Assembly (NCBI GenBank): GCA_030267325.1
Contig: JAJDJS010000009.1
Location: 1-64,000, forward strand
Direction: 5' to 3'
From: Desulfosarcina sp. OttesenSCG-928-A07
GTDB lineage: Bacteria; Desulfobacterota; Desulfobacteria; Desulfobacterales; Desulfosarcinaceae
Length of the DNA stretch: 64,000 nucleotides
Within the stretch, counting starts at the first letter, position 1; each line of letters begins with the position of its first letter. A program made the position numbers and the translations under genes. Shown piece after piece: positions 49,283 through 59,065 of this stretch. The notes under the pieces are model-generated. The model was given only the letters and a program-made list of their open reading frames with translations, was not told where the DNA came from and searched no databases.

Positions 49283-50865
49283 TACGCTTCCTCCCGATCG
49301 ATCTCCTTGAGCTTTTCCGCCATCTTGAGCCGGACTTCGGCAAGCTCCCTTTCAAGGGCATCAATTTCTTTCTGAACCGCGTCAATGTCGATTTCCTCTT
49401 CTTCCTCAAAGGTATCCACATAGCGGGGAATATTGAGATTGAAATCATTTTCCCGGATCTCTTCAAGACTCGCCACATGGGCGTATTTTTCCACTTCCGT
49501 GCGCGCCTTATAGGTGCGCATGATTTTTTCGATGTGATCTTCGCCCAGAGTGTTCTGGTTTTTTCCAGAGACAAACTCCCGGCTCGCGTCGATAAAAATC
49601 ACATTGTTTTTTGGGGTGTTCGCGTCTTTTGCGCTGTCTTCCCGGCTTCGATCAAAAACCAGAATGGCCACAGGAATATTGGTGGTGGGAAAAAGATTGC
49701 CCGGCAGGCCGATCACCGCATCCAGAAGATTTTCCTCAATCATTTTCTGACGAATGCGGCCTTCTGCACCACCTCGGAACAGCACACCATGGGGCACCAC
49801 AACAGCAACTCTGCCTTCTTTTTCAAGGGCGGTTTCCACCATGTGGCTGATAAAAGCCCAGTCACCCTTGCTTTTGGGCGGAACACCGCGCCAAAAACGA
49901 TTGTACGGGTCACTTTCCGCATTTTCCGCTCCCCATTTGTCCAGGGAAAACGGCGGGTTGGCCACAACGCAGTTGAACTTCATCAAACGGTCATTTTCAA
50001 CCAGAACCGGGCTGTTCAGCGTATCGCACCATTCGATACGGGCGCTGTCAAAATTGTGAAGAAACATGTTCATCCGGCAAAGTGCCCAGGTGCTGCCGTT
50101 GGATTCCTGACCAAAGAGGGCAAAGTTTTTATCGCCAACCACTTTTGCCGCCTGAATGAGAAGACCACCGGAGCCGCAGGCCGGATCACAGATACGGTCC
50201 CCGGGTTTGGGGCCTGCAAGCTTTGCAACCAGCTCCGTAACCTTGAGAGGTGTAAAAAACTCTCCGGCCTTTTTCCCGGAATCCGAGGCAAAGCGCTCAA
50301 TCAGATAAATATAGGTGTTGCCGATGACATCTTCTGAAACGCGGCTGGGGCGCATGTCGAGCTGAGGTTTGTGGAAATCCTCAAGAAGCTGTTTTAAACG
50401 GCGGTTGCGGTCTTTGGTTTTTCCGAGGTTGGCCTCGCTGTTGAAGTCAATGTTTCTGAAAACGCCTTCAAGTTTGGCCTTGTTGCTTTCCTCAATATGG
50501 TCAAGGACAATATTGATCAGCTCGCCGATATTGGCGGCCGCCCTGCGATCAAAAAGGCTGTAATAGGTGGCTGGGAATTCATCCAGAATAAGGATTTCAC
50601 CGGTTGAGTCATTTTTTTCTGTGAGTTTTACGATGGGCAGCACAAAGCGTTCACGCTCAAGCTTTCTGCGGATACGGGCATCATCATCGCCATACTGTTG
50701 TTTGTATGCTTCATAGTGATCCTGCCAGACATCGGAAATGTATTTCAAAAACAGCATCACAAGAATGTAGTCCTTGTATTGGGCCGGGTCCACAACACCC
50801 CTGAAGGTGTCGCAGGCCGCCCATGCCGCGTTGTTGATGTCTTTCTGGTCAATGGTGCTGCGCAT
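49282..50865 (-). CDS. hsdM: type I DNA methyltransferase subunit M
   Basis: ICDPACGSGGLLIQAAK, VVANPPFSLDKWG. Confidence 0.96.
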   Translation of the reverse strand: MRSTIDQKDINNAAWAACDTFRGVVDPAQYKDYILVMLFLKYISDVWQDHYEAYKQQYGDDDARIRRKLERERFVLPIVKLTEKNDSTGEILILDEFPATYYSLFDRRAAANIGELINIVLDHIEESNKAKLEGVFRNIDFNSEANLGKTKDRNRRLKQLLEDFHKPQLDMRPSRVSEDVIGNTYIYLIERFASDSGKKAGEFFTPLKVTELVAKLAGPKPGDRICDPACGSGGLLIQAAKVVGDKNFALFGQESNGSTWALCRMNMFLHNFDSARIEWCDTLNSPVLVENDRLMKFNCVVANPPFSLDKWGAENAESDPYNRFWRGVPPKSKGDWAFISHMVETALEKEGRVAVVVPHGVLFRGGAEGRIRQKMIEENLLDAVIGLPGNLFPTTNIPVAILVFDRSREDSAKDANTPKNNVIFIDASREFVSGKNQNTLGEDHIEKIMRTYKARTEVEKYAHVASLEEIRENDFNLNIPRYVDTFEEEEEIDIDAVQKEIDALERELAEVRLKMAEKLKEIDREEA

Positions 50866-50868
50866 GGG

Positions 50869-51456
50869 TCATTCTCCCTTTGCAAATTGCATTAATTTCA
50901 TTGAAATGTAGTTTTTTCGTTTGATTGCCAGCTCATGAAGCAAGAAGGCTTCACGATCCGAGAGCATGGCCAATGCAACAATATGTTTCTGTTTCGCCAG
51001 AGGAGGTAGTGAAACGATCAGCTCCCCCAGTGCCTGTGTGCTGATCATTTTTTGAAGCGTACCTTCCGTTCTGCTGGCAAGGAAACGCTGCGCATCCTCC
51101 TGGTTGATGTACCAGTTCAAATATTCGGGCAACACCAGACCCGGTCTTTGAATCCGGATTCTCAGCAAAGGCGCTGCCACAATGGCTTTTCCAGGATCTT
51201 CAAGAAGAATCGCCGATGTGGTCGTCAAACTGCGTGACCTGAAAACAAGATCGCCTTTTTTTACAAGGTGGTTTTCTTTGATGGACTTCATCTCAACTTT
51301 TACCAGCTCATCGCAATGAACCGTGTTGTCATCGTGAAGGTCTTTCATCTGGATCACCGAAAGGTTTCCGCATGCGGAAATGTCAAGACGTGTCCGAAAT
51401 GCGTATCCCATCTGTATGCTCGAAACTTCTTTGATTGTTTTATTCATGCGGCCCAC
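50869..51456 (-). CDS. half-size HsdS-like protein (single TRD)
   Basis: 195 aa; GYAFRTRLDISACGNLSVIQMKDL..GDLVFRSRS..VSLPPLAKQKHIVALAMLSDREAFLLHEL: one TRD plus one conserved helix. Confidence 0.85.
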   Translation of the reverse strand: MGRMNKTIKEVSSIQMGYAFRTRLDISACGNLSVIQMKDLHDDNTVHCDELVKVEMKSIKENHLVKKGDLVFRSRSLTTTSAILLEDPGKAIVAAPLLRIRIQRPGLVLPEYLNWYINQEDAQRFLASRTEGTLQKMISTQALGELIVSLPPLAKQKHIVALAMLSDREAFLLHELAIKRKNYISMKLMQFAKGE

Positions 51457-51483
51457 ACTTTAAATACGCTGAAATGTCATTAC

Positions 51484-51524
51484 TGTATAATATACAAAAT
51501 ATAGTGATCCACCTCCCATGTCAA
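51484..51524 (-). promoter_or_regulatory. sigma70 promoter plus palindromic operator for the RM/Thoeris-like operon
   Basis: Minus strand TTGACA (51524-51519), 17 nt, TATTTT (51501-51496), then perfect palindrome TGTATA-T-TATACA (51496-51484). Confidence 0.55.
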
Positions 51525-51896
51525 TTGTGTTTTTGAAAAAATGATATTACTGTATTTTTAAAATGCACCGCGATCCGGAAATTGTCCATCATCACAGATG
51601 TGTGCGCTTCTGGGGAAGTAACGGAAAAAGTGTCCTAGCAGGGTTGTCAGGACGCTTTTGCGGTTTCTTGCGGGCCGATGATGTTTGGCATGTCGGAAAG
51701 AAATGATAGGCAGGAAAATAGAGACAATAATGAGGATACGGTCTGATTTTTCCCCTTTTCTCTAAAAAGCCGGATTAAGAAAAGCGAAAAAGCCTCTGAC
51801 TGGGTATGGTATTTTGAGACAAACGGCATAACTTCAGTGGACCGGGTGGGCAGGCCGCCCACAGACTACCCGCCCGATCCATTGAACGGATCGTTC

Positions 51897-52742
51897 CTAT
51901 TGGGTCAGCTTCAACAGACGCGCCGCGTTGTCTCCACAAATGGCCTGCATTTCAGCCTCGCCAAGACCGCTTTCCCGCATCTCCCGGATATAGCGTTCCG
52001 GTTTGAGCAAGGGGTAATCGGTTCCCAAGAGTATTTTGTCCACACCCATCAATTCCATGGCATAGGTGTAGATCCGGTGCTCATATAAAAAAGGTGAGGC
52101 CGCTGTATCGTAATAGACATTTTTCAGGATATCTTTGACCGCTTTTTTGAGCAGCAGATAAAAAAACAATCCACCGCCCCAATGGGCCAGCACAATGGTG
52201 TTGTCCGGAAACCGGGAAATGGTCCCATAGATCTGGCCCATGGTGTTGGGGGTTTTTCCGGGATACAGGTGGCCCACTTCCTCATTGGTGTGAAGCAGCA
52301 CCGGAACATCCCGCTCCCGGCACAGGTCCATGATGGGAACCAGGCTGTCCTGGCAGGTATGGTCAATGCCGCAGCCATAAAAGGCCAGTTCCCCTACACC
52401 AGAAAGACCCGCATCCAGGCACCGCGCAACTTCTTCGGCCGCACCCGGATTCAGGGTGTCTACACAGCAAAATCCCCGCAGCCGGTCCGGATATTGGTTG
52501 ACCATGTCAATGACATAGTCGTTGTTCAGGCGGCAGGTATCCATATTTCGCCAGGGAAACCCGAACACCACGGACAGATCCACGCCTTGGTCGTCCATCG
52601 TGGCGATGATGTCTTCGGCGGAAACCAGTTTGGATTTAGGGTTTTCGTAGAGAATTTTGAACTCAGGCTCCTGGTCCAGAAACCGCTCCCGGTGATTCCG
52701 GATGGCGGCGGGAAACGTATGGACGTGAAAATCGATGATCAT
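51897..52742 (-). CDS. amidohydrolase family metal-dependent hydrolase
   Basis: MIIDFHVHTFP; VPVLLHTNEE; VLAHWGGG; LLGTDYPLL. Confidence 0.9.
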   Translation of the reverse strand: MIIDFHVHTFPAAIRNHRERFLDQEPEFKILYENPKSKLVSAEDIIATMDDQGVDLSVVFGFPWRNMDTCRLNNDYVIDMVNQYPDRLRGFCCVDTLNPGAAEEVARCLDAGLSGVGELAFYGCGIDHTCQDSLVPIMDLCRERDVPVLLHTNEEVGHLYPGKTPNTMGQIYGTISRFPDNTIVLAHWGGGLFFYLLLKKAVKDILKNVYYDTAASPFLYEHRIYTYAMELMGVDKILLGTDYPLLKPERYIREMRESGLGEAEMQAICGDNAARLLKLTQ

Positions 52743-52971
52743 GGTATTACCCCCGGATGCTGAAGCGTGAACAGGACCGGATTTGGATATTGACTCCGGC
52801 TGTATTTCTTATAACAATAGGCCCTGTCTCTGCAACCTTCAAGGGCGCGGCCAAGAGGGTCATCGACGGATAATAGACATTTGCATGCTGGATTCCCGCT
52901 TATTCGGGAACAACGAGGGTTGGGTGAGTCGGGTCCGCATCGCCGGAAAAAGACAATCATTGTAAAACCGG

Positions 52972-54318
52972 ATGGGCAAGATGGAAAAACGCATTTCAAA
53001 ACGCGCTGTCAATGGGTTGAGTCGTCGTGAATTTCTTACCATGACCACGCTGGCCACCGCCGGACTGGTCACCGGCTGTGCCATCAATCCGGTGACCGGA
53101 AAATCCCAGATCATGATGATCAACGAATCCGAGGAGATCACCATTGATCACCAGCAATCGCCCCATCAGCTATCTTCGGATTACGGCGCCACCCGGGACG
53201 TGACGCTGGGAAATTATATCAGAGCCACAGGAACCCGCATGGCAGCCCTTACCCATCGGCCCGGAATGCCCTACGCCTTTTACTGTGTCAATGCCAATTA
53301 CATCAATGCCTATGCCTTTCCCGGCGGCACCATTGCCTGTACCCGCGGCATTCTCCTGGAAATGGACAACGAAGCGGAACTGGCCGCCCTTCTGGGCCAC
53401 GAACTGGGCCATGTCAATGCCCGGCACACGGCATCCAGGGTATCCAAATCCCAACTGAGCAGCATTGCTGTCAGCGGCCTTTCGATTCTGGCCAGCGCCA
53501 CCGTGGGGTCTGATGCAGGATCCCTTGCCGGACAACTGGGACAACTGGGGGCCGGCGCGTTTCTGGCGTCCTACAGCCGGGACAACGAGCGCCAAGCCGA
53601 TGGCCTGGGCATGGAGTACATGACCCGGGCCGGGTACAGCCCCCAAGGCATGGTGGATCTCATGGACATGCTCAATACCATGAACCAGCAAAAAACCGGC
53701 ATCACCCAACTGCTGTTTTCCACCCACCCCATGTCCACGGAACGCTACACTACCGCGGTTCAGAAGGCCCAGAAAGATTACAGCCGGTTTGCGGGAAACT
53801 CGGTGTACCGGGAACGGTACATGGACAGTATTGCGGGCTTAAGAAAAATCAAGGATGCGGTCAAAGCCCAGCAAAACGGCGAAGAGGCCATGGGCCGGAA
53901 GGCCTACGGCGATGCGGAAGCCCTGTTCAAACAGTCTCTGAACCAGGTGCCCAATGATTACACCGGACTTTTGCTCATGGCCAAATGCCAGTTGATCCAG
54001 GGCAACCATACCGAGGCCGCCAGCTATGTTCAACAGGCCAAACGCGTCAACCCCAAGGAGGCACAAGCGTATCACATCAGCGGTATCACCTGTATCCGGA
54101 GCAAACAGTACAGCGCCGCCTATACGGAATTTTCAACGTATCAGAGCCTGTTGCCGGGAAATCCCAACACCACCTTCTATCAGGGATTGGCCCTTGAAGG
54201 CATGAACCAGCTGGAGCGGGCGGCCAGCGCCTACAACACCTATCTCAAGTCCGTATCCTCGGGAGATCAGGCCAAATATGCCTATAACCGGCTCAAATCA
54301 TGGGGATATATCAGATAA
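52972..54318 (+). CDS. M48 metalloprotease lipoprotein with TPR region
   Basis: SRREFLTM (Tat-like) and LVTGC lipobox; LLGHELGHVNARH; SRDNERQAD. Confidence 0.9.
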   Translation: MGKMEKRISKRAVNGLSRREFLTMTTLATAGLVTGCAINPVTGKSQIMMINESEEITIDHQQSPHQLSSDYGATRDVTLGNYIRATGTRMAALTHRPGMPYAFYCVNANYINAYAFPGGTIACTRGILLEMDNEAELAALLGHELGHVNARHTASRVSKSQLSSIAVSGLSILASATVGSDAGSLAGQLGQLGAGAFLASYSRDNERQADGLGMEYMTRAGYSPQGMVDLMDMLNTMNQQKTGITQLLFSTHPMSTERYTTAVQKAQKDYSRFAGNSVYRERYMDSIAGLRKIKDAVKAQQNGEEAMGRKAYGDAEALFKQSLNQVPNDYTGLLLMAKCQLIQGNHTEAASYVQQAKRVNPKEAQAYHISGITCIRSKQYSAAYTEFSTYQSLLPGNPNTTFYQGLALEGMNQLERAASAYNTYLKSVSSGDQAKYAYNRLKSWGYIR

Positions 54319-54411
54319 CGCGTACCCATTTTAAACCCAACCCCACGCCAGATGCGCCATCCTGGCAAACACACCCTTTACAACAACCGATCACGCACGA
54401 GGAGCAGTTCC

Positions 54412-56259
54412 ATGGATCTTTCTCCCCAGCAGCAGTCTGCTGTGGCCCATACAGGTTCCCCCGTTCTGGTGGCGGCGGGTGCCGGATCCGGAAAAACCCG
54501 GACCCTGACCGCCAAAATCGCCCATTTGGTGGAAAACGGAATGCCGCCGGAACGAATTTTGGCCATTACCTTCACCAACAAGGCCGCGGACGAGATGAAA
54601 TCACGGCTCCTGCAGATGACCGGTTTCGGCGCATCGCGGTTTCCCTGGGTGCGGACCTATCATTCCGCCTGTCTTCAGATTCTCAAAACCCACGCCTCCC
54701 TTCTGGGGTATCAGACCCCTTTGCAGATCCTCACCGCCTATCATCAACTCAAGACGATCCGGGAGATTTTGCTGGGCCTTAATTTTGACAAAAAACACGC
54801 CGGCGCCGTGCTGGGCCAGATTTCCAACGCCAAAAACACCGGGAATCCCGGAACTTATTTTGATGCCCACCCCCGTTACAGCACCATCCGGCTCATGGAT
54901 ATTTATGTGCGGTACGAGGCGGTCCTCAAGGCGGCCAATGCCGTGGATTTTGACAACATCCTGCTTCTCACCCGGGATCTGTTGAAAAACCACGCCGATA
55001 TCCGGGAGCGATACCAGAATTATTTCCACTACATCCTGTGCGATGAATACCAGGACACCAATGATCTCAATGAAGAAATCACCGGTCTTTTGCTCAAGGA
55101 CGGCAATTTGTTTGCCGTGGGCGACGACTGGCAGTCCATTTATTCCTTCCGCATGAGCAATGTGTCTCACTTTCTGGCCTTTCAGAAAAAATATCCGGGC
55201 GCCCGGATATTTCGCCTGGAACAAAACTACCGAAGCGCCGACGAAATTGTTCAACTGGGAAACCATGTGATCGGCTACAACAAAAACCGCATGGACAAGA
55301 CCTGTTTTTCAGACCACCGGGGCGGTGTTGTGGAAATTCACACCTTTGATTCAGATCAGGACGAGGCCCGGTGGGTCACTGAAAAAATCCGGGGCCTGGC
55401 CCGGATGCAGGTGCCGCTGGACAAGGTGGCGGTGTTGTACCGAACCAAATTCTGCTCCCTTCCCTTTGAACAGGCGTTCCGGCGCAGCCAGATCCCTTAT
55501 CAGATGCTGGGCGGAAGGGGATTTTTTGAGCGGATGGAGATTTTAGATCTCAACTGCTACCTGATGGCTGCGGTTTTTCCAAAGGACGATACCGCTTTCG
55601 AGCGGATTCTCAATACGCCAAAACGGGGCATCGGTCCGGGAACCGTCAAAAAAATCGGTCAGATGCGGGAACCGGGAATGAGTCTTCAGGATGCGGCCCG
55701 GAAAGCCGTGGCCCAACGGATATTGACGCCCAAATTATACACGGCCCTGACATCGCTTTTATCGGTGTTGGAGGAAATCCGGGACATGCCGCCGGGGCCT
55801 GCCATTGTCCATGTGCTGGAACAAACCGGTTATATGGATTTTCTGGAAGCCTACACCCGGACCAATGCCATGGATCTCACCGCCCGGAGGGAAAACATCG
55901 AGCAGCTCATCCACTCCGCCTCCCAGAAGGACAGTCTCGCAGCCTACCTGGAAGAGACCTCCCTGGTACGGGAAGACAAGGAAGATGATGGGGAAAATTC
56001 CCGTGGCGTCAATCTGTCCACAGTTCATGCAGCCAAAGGCCTGGAGTTTCATACCGTGTTTGTGGTGGGGTGCGAAGAACAGCTTTTTCCCCACTGGCGG
56101 TCCATGGAAAACGAAGCGGATCTGGAAGAAGAACGGCGACTGATGTATGTAGCGGTAACCCGGGCGGCCCGGTGCCTGTTCATCACATCAGCGGATTTCC
56201 GGAAAGGCCAGTACAACCGGCCGAGCCGGTTTTTGCACGAACTTGAAGAGGTGCTGTGA
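54412..56259 (+). CDS. UvrD/Rep family SF1A helicase
   Basis: MDLSPQQQSAVAHTGSPVLVAAGAGSGKTRTLTAKIAHLV; DEYQDTND; VNLSTVHAAKGLEFHTVFVVG. Confidence 0.95.
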   Translation: MDLSPQQQSAVAHTGSPVLVAAGAGSGKTRTLTAKIAHLVENGMPPERILAITFTNKAADEMKSRLLQMTGFGASRFPWVRTYHSACLQILKTHASLLGYQTPLQILTAYHQLKTIREILLGLNFDKKHAGAVLGQISNAKNTGNPGTYFDAHPRYSTIRLMDIYVRYEAVLKAANAVDFDNILLLTRDLLKNHADIRERYQNYFHYILCDEYQDTNDLNEEITGLLLKDGNLFAVGDDWQSIYSFRMSNVSHFLAFQKKYPGARIFRLEQNYRSADEIVQLGNHVIGYNKNRMDKTCFSDHRGGVVEIHTFDSDQDEARWVTEKIRGLARMQVPLDKVAVLYRTKFCSLPFEQAFRRSQIPYQMLGGRGFFERMEILDLNCYLMAAVFPKDDTAFERILNTPKRGIGPGTVKKIGQMREPGMSLQDAARKAVAQRILTPKLYTALTSLLSVLEEIRDMPPGPAIVHVLEQTGYMDFLEAYTRTNAMDLTARRENIEQLIHSASQKDSLAAYLEETSLVREDKEDDGENSRGVNLSTVHAAKGLEFHTVFVVGCEEQLFPHWRSMENEADLEEERRLMYVAVTRAARCLFITSADFRKGQYNRPSRFLHELEEVL

Positions 56260-56338
56260 AAACGATTACTTTATCCGGACACCGAAACAATGGCCTGCCA
56301 AGGATCGGCTCCGGATGGAAAAGAGGCGGGAATTTCCC

Positions 56339-57331
56339 ATGACACCGGGCACTAACGTCCCCCTGCTCCAGGTGGCGCATCTTTCCATGAATTTTCCCCT
56401 GTACGGCGGAATCCTGCGCCGGCAGACCGGAAGGGTGCATGCGGTGGAGGATGTGTCCTTAACCGTGGCCGCCGGTAAAACCCTGGGACTGGTGGGTGAA
56501 TCCGGATGCGGAAAAACCACCGTGGGCCGATGCATCACCCGGCTTTATAAGCCCACCGCCGGAGAAGTGATATTTGAGGGTGTTGATCTGTTAAAAGCAG
56601 ACCCGCGGCATCTTCGCCGCTGCCGCCGGGATCTGCAGATGATTTTTCAGGATCCCTTTGAGTCATTGAACGCCAGGCAAACCGTAGAAGAAATTCTGAT
56701 GGAACCCTTTGCCATTCACCGGGTGGGAAGTCCGAAAGAGCGGCGGGACAGGGTGCGGGAACTCCTTTCCCAGGTGGGGCTTTCCCCGGATGCGGCCCTC
56801 CGGTATCCCCACGAATTTTCAGGCGGGCAGCGCCAGCGCATCGGCATTGCCAGGGCCATTGCCCTGCGCCCGAAATTGATCATCTGCGATGAGCCGGTCT
56901 CTGCCCTGGATGTTTCCATTCAATCCCAGATTTTGAACCTGCTTGTGTCTCTGCAAGATGCCATGGGGCTCGGGTTTTTGTTTATCGCCCACGACCTTGC
57001 CGTGGTGAATCATGTTTCGGATGTGATCGCTGTCATGTACCTGGGCCGGATCGTGGAGATGGCAGATGCCCAAACCCTGTACGCCCATCCCCTTCACCCC
57101 TATACCCAGGCCCTCATCGCCGCCATTCCCGAGCCTTCGCCGAAAAAACCATCCGGACGATTTGCGGTTTTACCCGGAGAAGTCCCCTCTCCCATCCATC
57201 CGCCGGACGGATGCCATTTTCACCAGAGATGTTCACGGGCAAAGGCCCGGTGCCGTGAGGAAAGCCCCCCTTTGGTCACGGTGACAGAAAACAAAAACAG
57301 CCCCCATCAGGTGGCCTGCTTTTTTATATAA
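56339..57331 (+). CDS. oligopeptide ABC transporter ATP-binding protein (OppF/DppF type)
   Basis: GLVGESGCGKTTVGRCI, FSGGQRQRIGIARAIALRPKLIICDEPVSALD, C-term oligopeptide-transporter tail. Confidence 0.93.
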   Translation: MTPGTNVPLLQVAHLSMNFPLYGGILRRQTGRVHAVEDVSLTVAAGKTLGLVGESGCGKTTVGRCITRLYKPTAGEVIFEGVDLLKADPRHLRRCRRDLQMIFQDPFESLNARQTVEEILMEPFAIHRVGSPKERRDRVRELLSQVGLSPDAALRYPHEFSGGQRQRIGIARAIALRPKLIICDEPVSALDVSIQSQILNLLVSLQDAMGLGFLFIAHDLAVVNHVSDVIAVMYLGRIVEMADAQTLYAHPLHPYTQALIAAIPEPSPKKPSGRFAVLPGEVPSPIHPPDGCHFHQRCSRAKARCREESPPLVTVTENKNSPHQVACFFI

Positions 57332-57355
57332 TACGGTCAGATCCGTTGAGCCGTA

Positions 57356-57823
57356 CTAATCCCCATCTTTTTGAATAAAGGCCTTCAGGCTCATGGACTG
57401 ATAACTGTCTGAGCTGACGTAACGGAGAATCCAGAGCATGTCCTGGGGACCGAAAAATCCCGGAAGTCCGGCGATCTCTTTGCCGCTGCTTTCCGTAAAG
57501 CAGGTGGTGGGATAGCCCCTGACGCCGAATCGTTTCACCACATCCTGGCGCTGATCCGCGTCAACACTCACCGGAATGAAATTTTTCTTCACATAATCCA
57601 TCACCGCCGGATCCCGGAAGGTCTCATTTCCCATTTTGTAGCAGTAGGTGCACTGATCAGTGAAAAAGACCACCAGCAGTTTTTTCCCTTTTTCTTTTCC
57701 CAGTTTCAGGCCGGTTTCATAGGATACCCACTCAAGGGCCGTGGCAGACAGGGCTATGGATGGAAGAAAAAGAAGGATCACCCAAAAAGCGGCCATGGCC
57801 TTGTATATCAGGTTTGTTTGCAT
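57356..57823 (-). CDS. thioredoxin-fold protein
   Basis: LLVVFFTDQCTYCYKMGNETF; GYPTTCF cis-Pro motif; signal-like N-term. Confidence 0.88.
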   Translation of the reverse strand: MQTNLIYKAMAAFWVILLFLPSIALSATALEWVSYETGLKLGKEKGKKLLVVFFTDQCTYCYKMGNETFRDPAVMDYVKKNFIPVSVDADQRQDVVKRFGVRGYPTTCFTESSGKEIAGLPGFFGPQDMLWILRYVSSDSYQSMSLKAFIQKDGD

Positions 57824-57880
57824 GTGCTTTCCCAGATGGTTTTTTAATGCCAGTGAACGGGGCGGCAGTGTAAGCCGTTT

Positions 57881-58582
57881 TTAAAGGTTTTTAAAAAAAT
57901 GCAGCCCAGGGATTATCAGAATAAGCCCCACGCCCACAAGCAAGCCACCGGCGATCCGGCTGGTGTATTTGATGGGCAAGGCGATCTTTTTCATCAAGCG
58001 CAGCAGCGAGTCCGCAAACACGGAAAAGACCAAAAACGGAATGGCCAGCCCTGACGCATACACCGAGAGCAGCGCCATTCCGGTGTACACGGAATCCTGT
58101 GTGCCGGCAAGGATCAGCATGCTCCCTAAAAGCGGTCCCACACAGGGCGTCCAGCCTGCGCCAAAGGCCATTCCCACAACAAAAACACCTGCAAGATGAA
58201 GGGGCGTTTTGCGGACCTGAACCCTAAAATCCCCTTCCATCAGGCCGATGCGCAGCATCCCCATCATGTGCAGCCCCATCACGATAACCACAAGACCGCC
58301 GATGATCCGAAGCTCGTCCCGGAAATTGAAAACCAGGTTTCCCATATAGGAGGCCGACGCCCCCATCACGACAAAGACCGCTGAAAACCCCAACACATAA
58401 CTCAAGGTGGCAAGAACGATCCGAAGTCGTGTGCCCGCTGATTTTTCATGGGTCAGTGCATCCAGGGAAAGGCCGGTGATAAAGGTGAAATAGGCCGGCA
58501 GCAACGGAAGGATGCACGGCGAAAAAAAGGAGAGCAGGCCCGTGAAAAAGGCTGCCGGAAAAGACAGGGTATCGGAAATCAT
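57881..58582 (-). CDS. ccdA: CcdA-type cytochrome c biogenesis/thiol transport protein
   Basis: FFTGLLSFFSPCILPLLPAYFTFITG; MAFGAGWTPCVGPLLGS. Confidence 0.94.
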   Translation of the reverse strand: MISDTLSFPAAFFTGLLSFFSPCILPLLPAYFTFITGLSLDALTHEKSAGTRLRIVLATLSYVLGFSAVFVVMGASASYMGNLVFNFRDELRIIGGLVVIVMGLHMMGMLRIGLMEGDFRVQVRKTPLHLAGVFVVGMAFGAGWTPCVGPLLGSMLILAGTQDSVYTGMALLSVYASGLAIPFLVFSVFADSLLRLMKKIALPIKYTSRIAGGLLVGVGLILIIPGLHFFKNL

Positions 58583-58609
58583 GACAAAGGACGGATCTCC
58601 TGTTGAAAA

Positions 58610-59065
58610 TTACGCGGCATCACCGGTTTTCCAGACCGGCGCCGGCCACAGCAAAAGCACTGCCGCCGGAATCAGGATCAACAGGTTGCGAGCGATATTG
58701 ACCGCAATATGCGTGGGTTCCTTGGCGGACAGGGAAAAACAGCCGCAGGCGATATTCAGTCCCCGGTATCCGTTGTAAGCGGCAATCAGGATAAATGCCG
58801 CCATCATCAGGCAGACCAGAAGGGCGGCGCCCCGGTCAAACCGTCCGAAAATCAGGGCCAGTCCGCAAAAAAGTTCAACCCAGGGGAAGATAATGGCGGT
58901 CAGGGTGACCAGCGCCGGCGGCAGCAGCTGGTAGTGGGTGATGATATCGGCAAAGGCCGCGGGATTTTTGATTTTTTCAGCGCAAGACGCCAAAAAGACA
59001 ACCCCGAGACCGATCCGGATCATTCTCTGGAGAAAAGAAGAGATCAGAAAGCGCCACACGGTCAT
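58610..59065 (-). CDS. DoxX/MauE-like membrane protein
   Basis: Four-TM; LGVVFLASCAEKIKNPAAFADIITHYQLLPP. Confidence 0.85.
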   Translation of the reverse strand: MTVWRFLISSFLQRMIRIGLGVVFLASCAEKIKNPAAFADIITHYQLLPPALVTLTAIIFPWVELFCGLALIFGRFDRGAALLVCLMMAAFILIAAYNGYRGLNIACGCFSLSAKEPTHIAVNIARNLLILIPAAVLLLWPAPVWKTGDAA

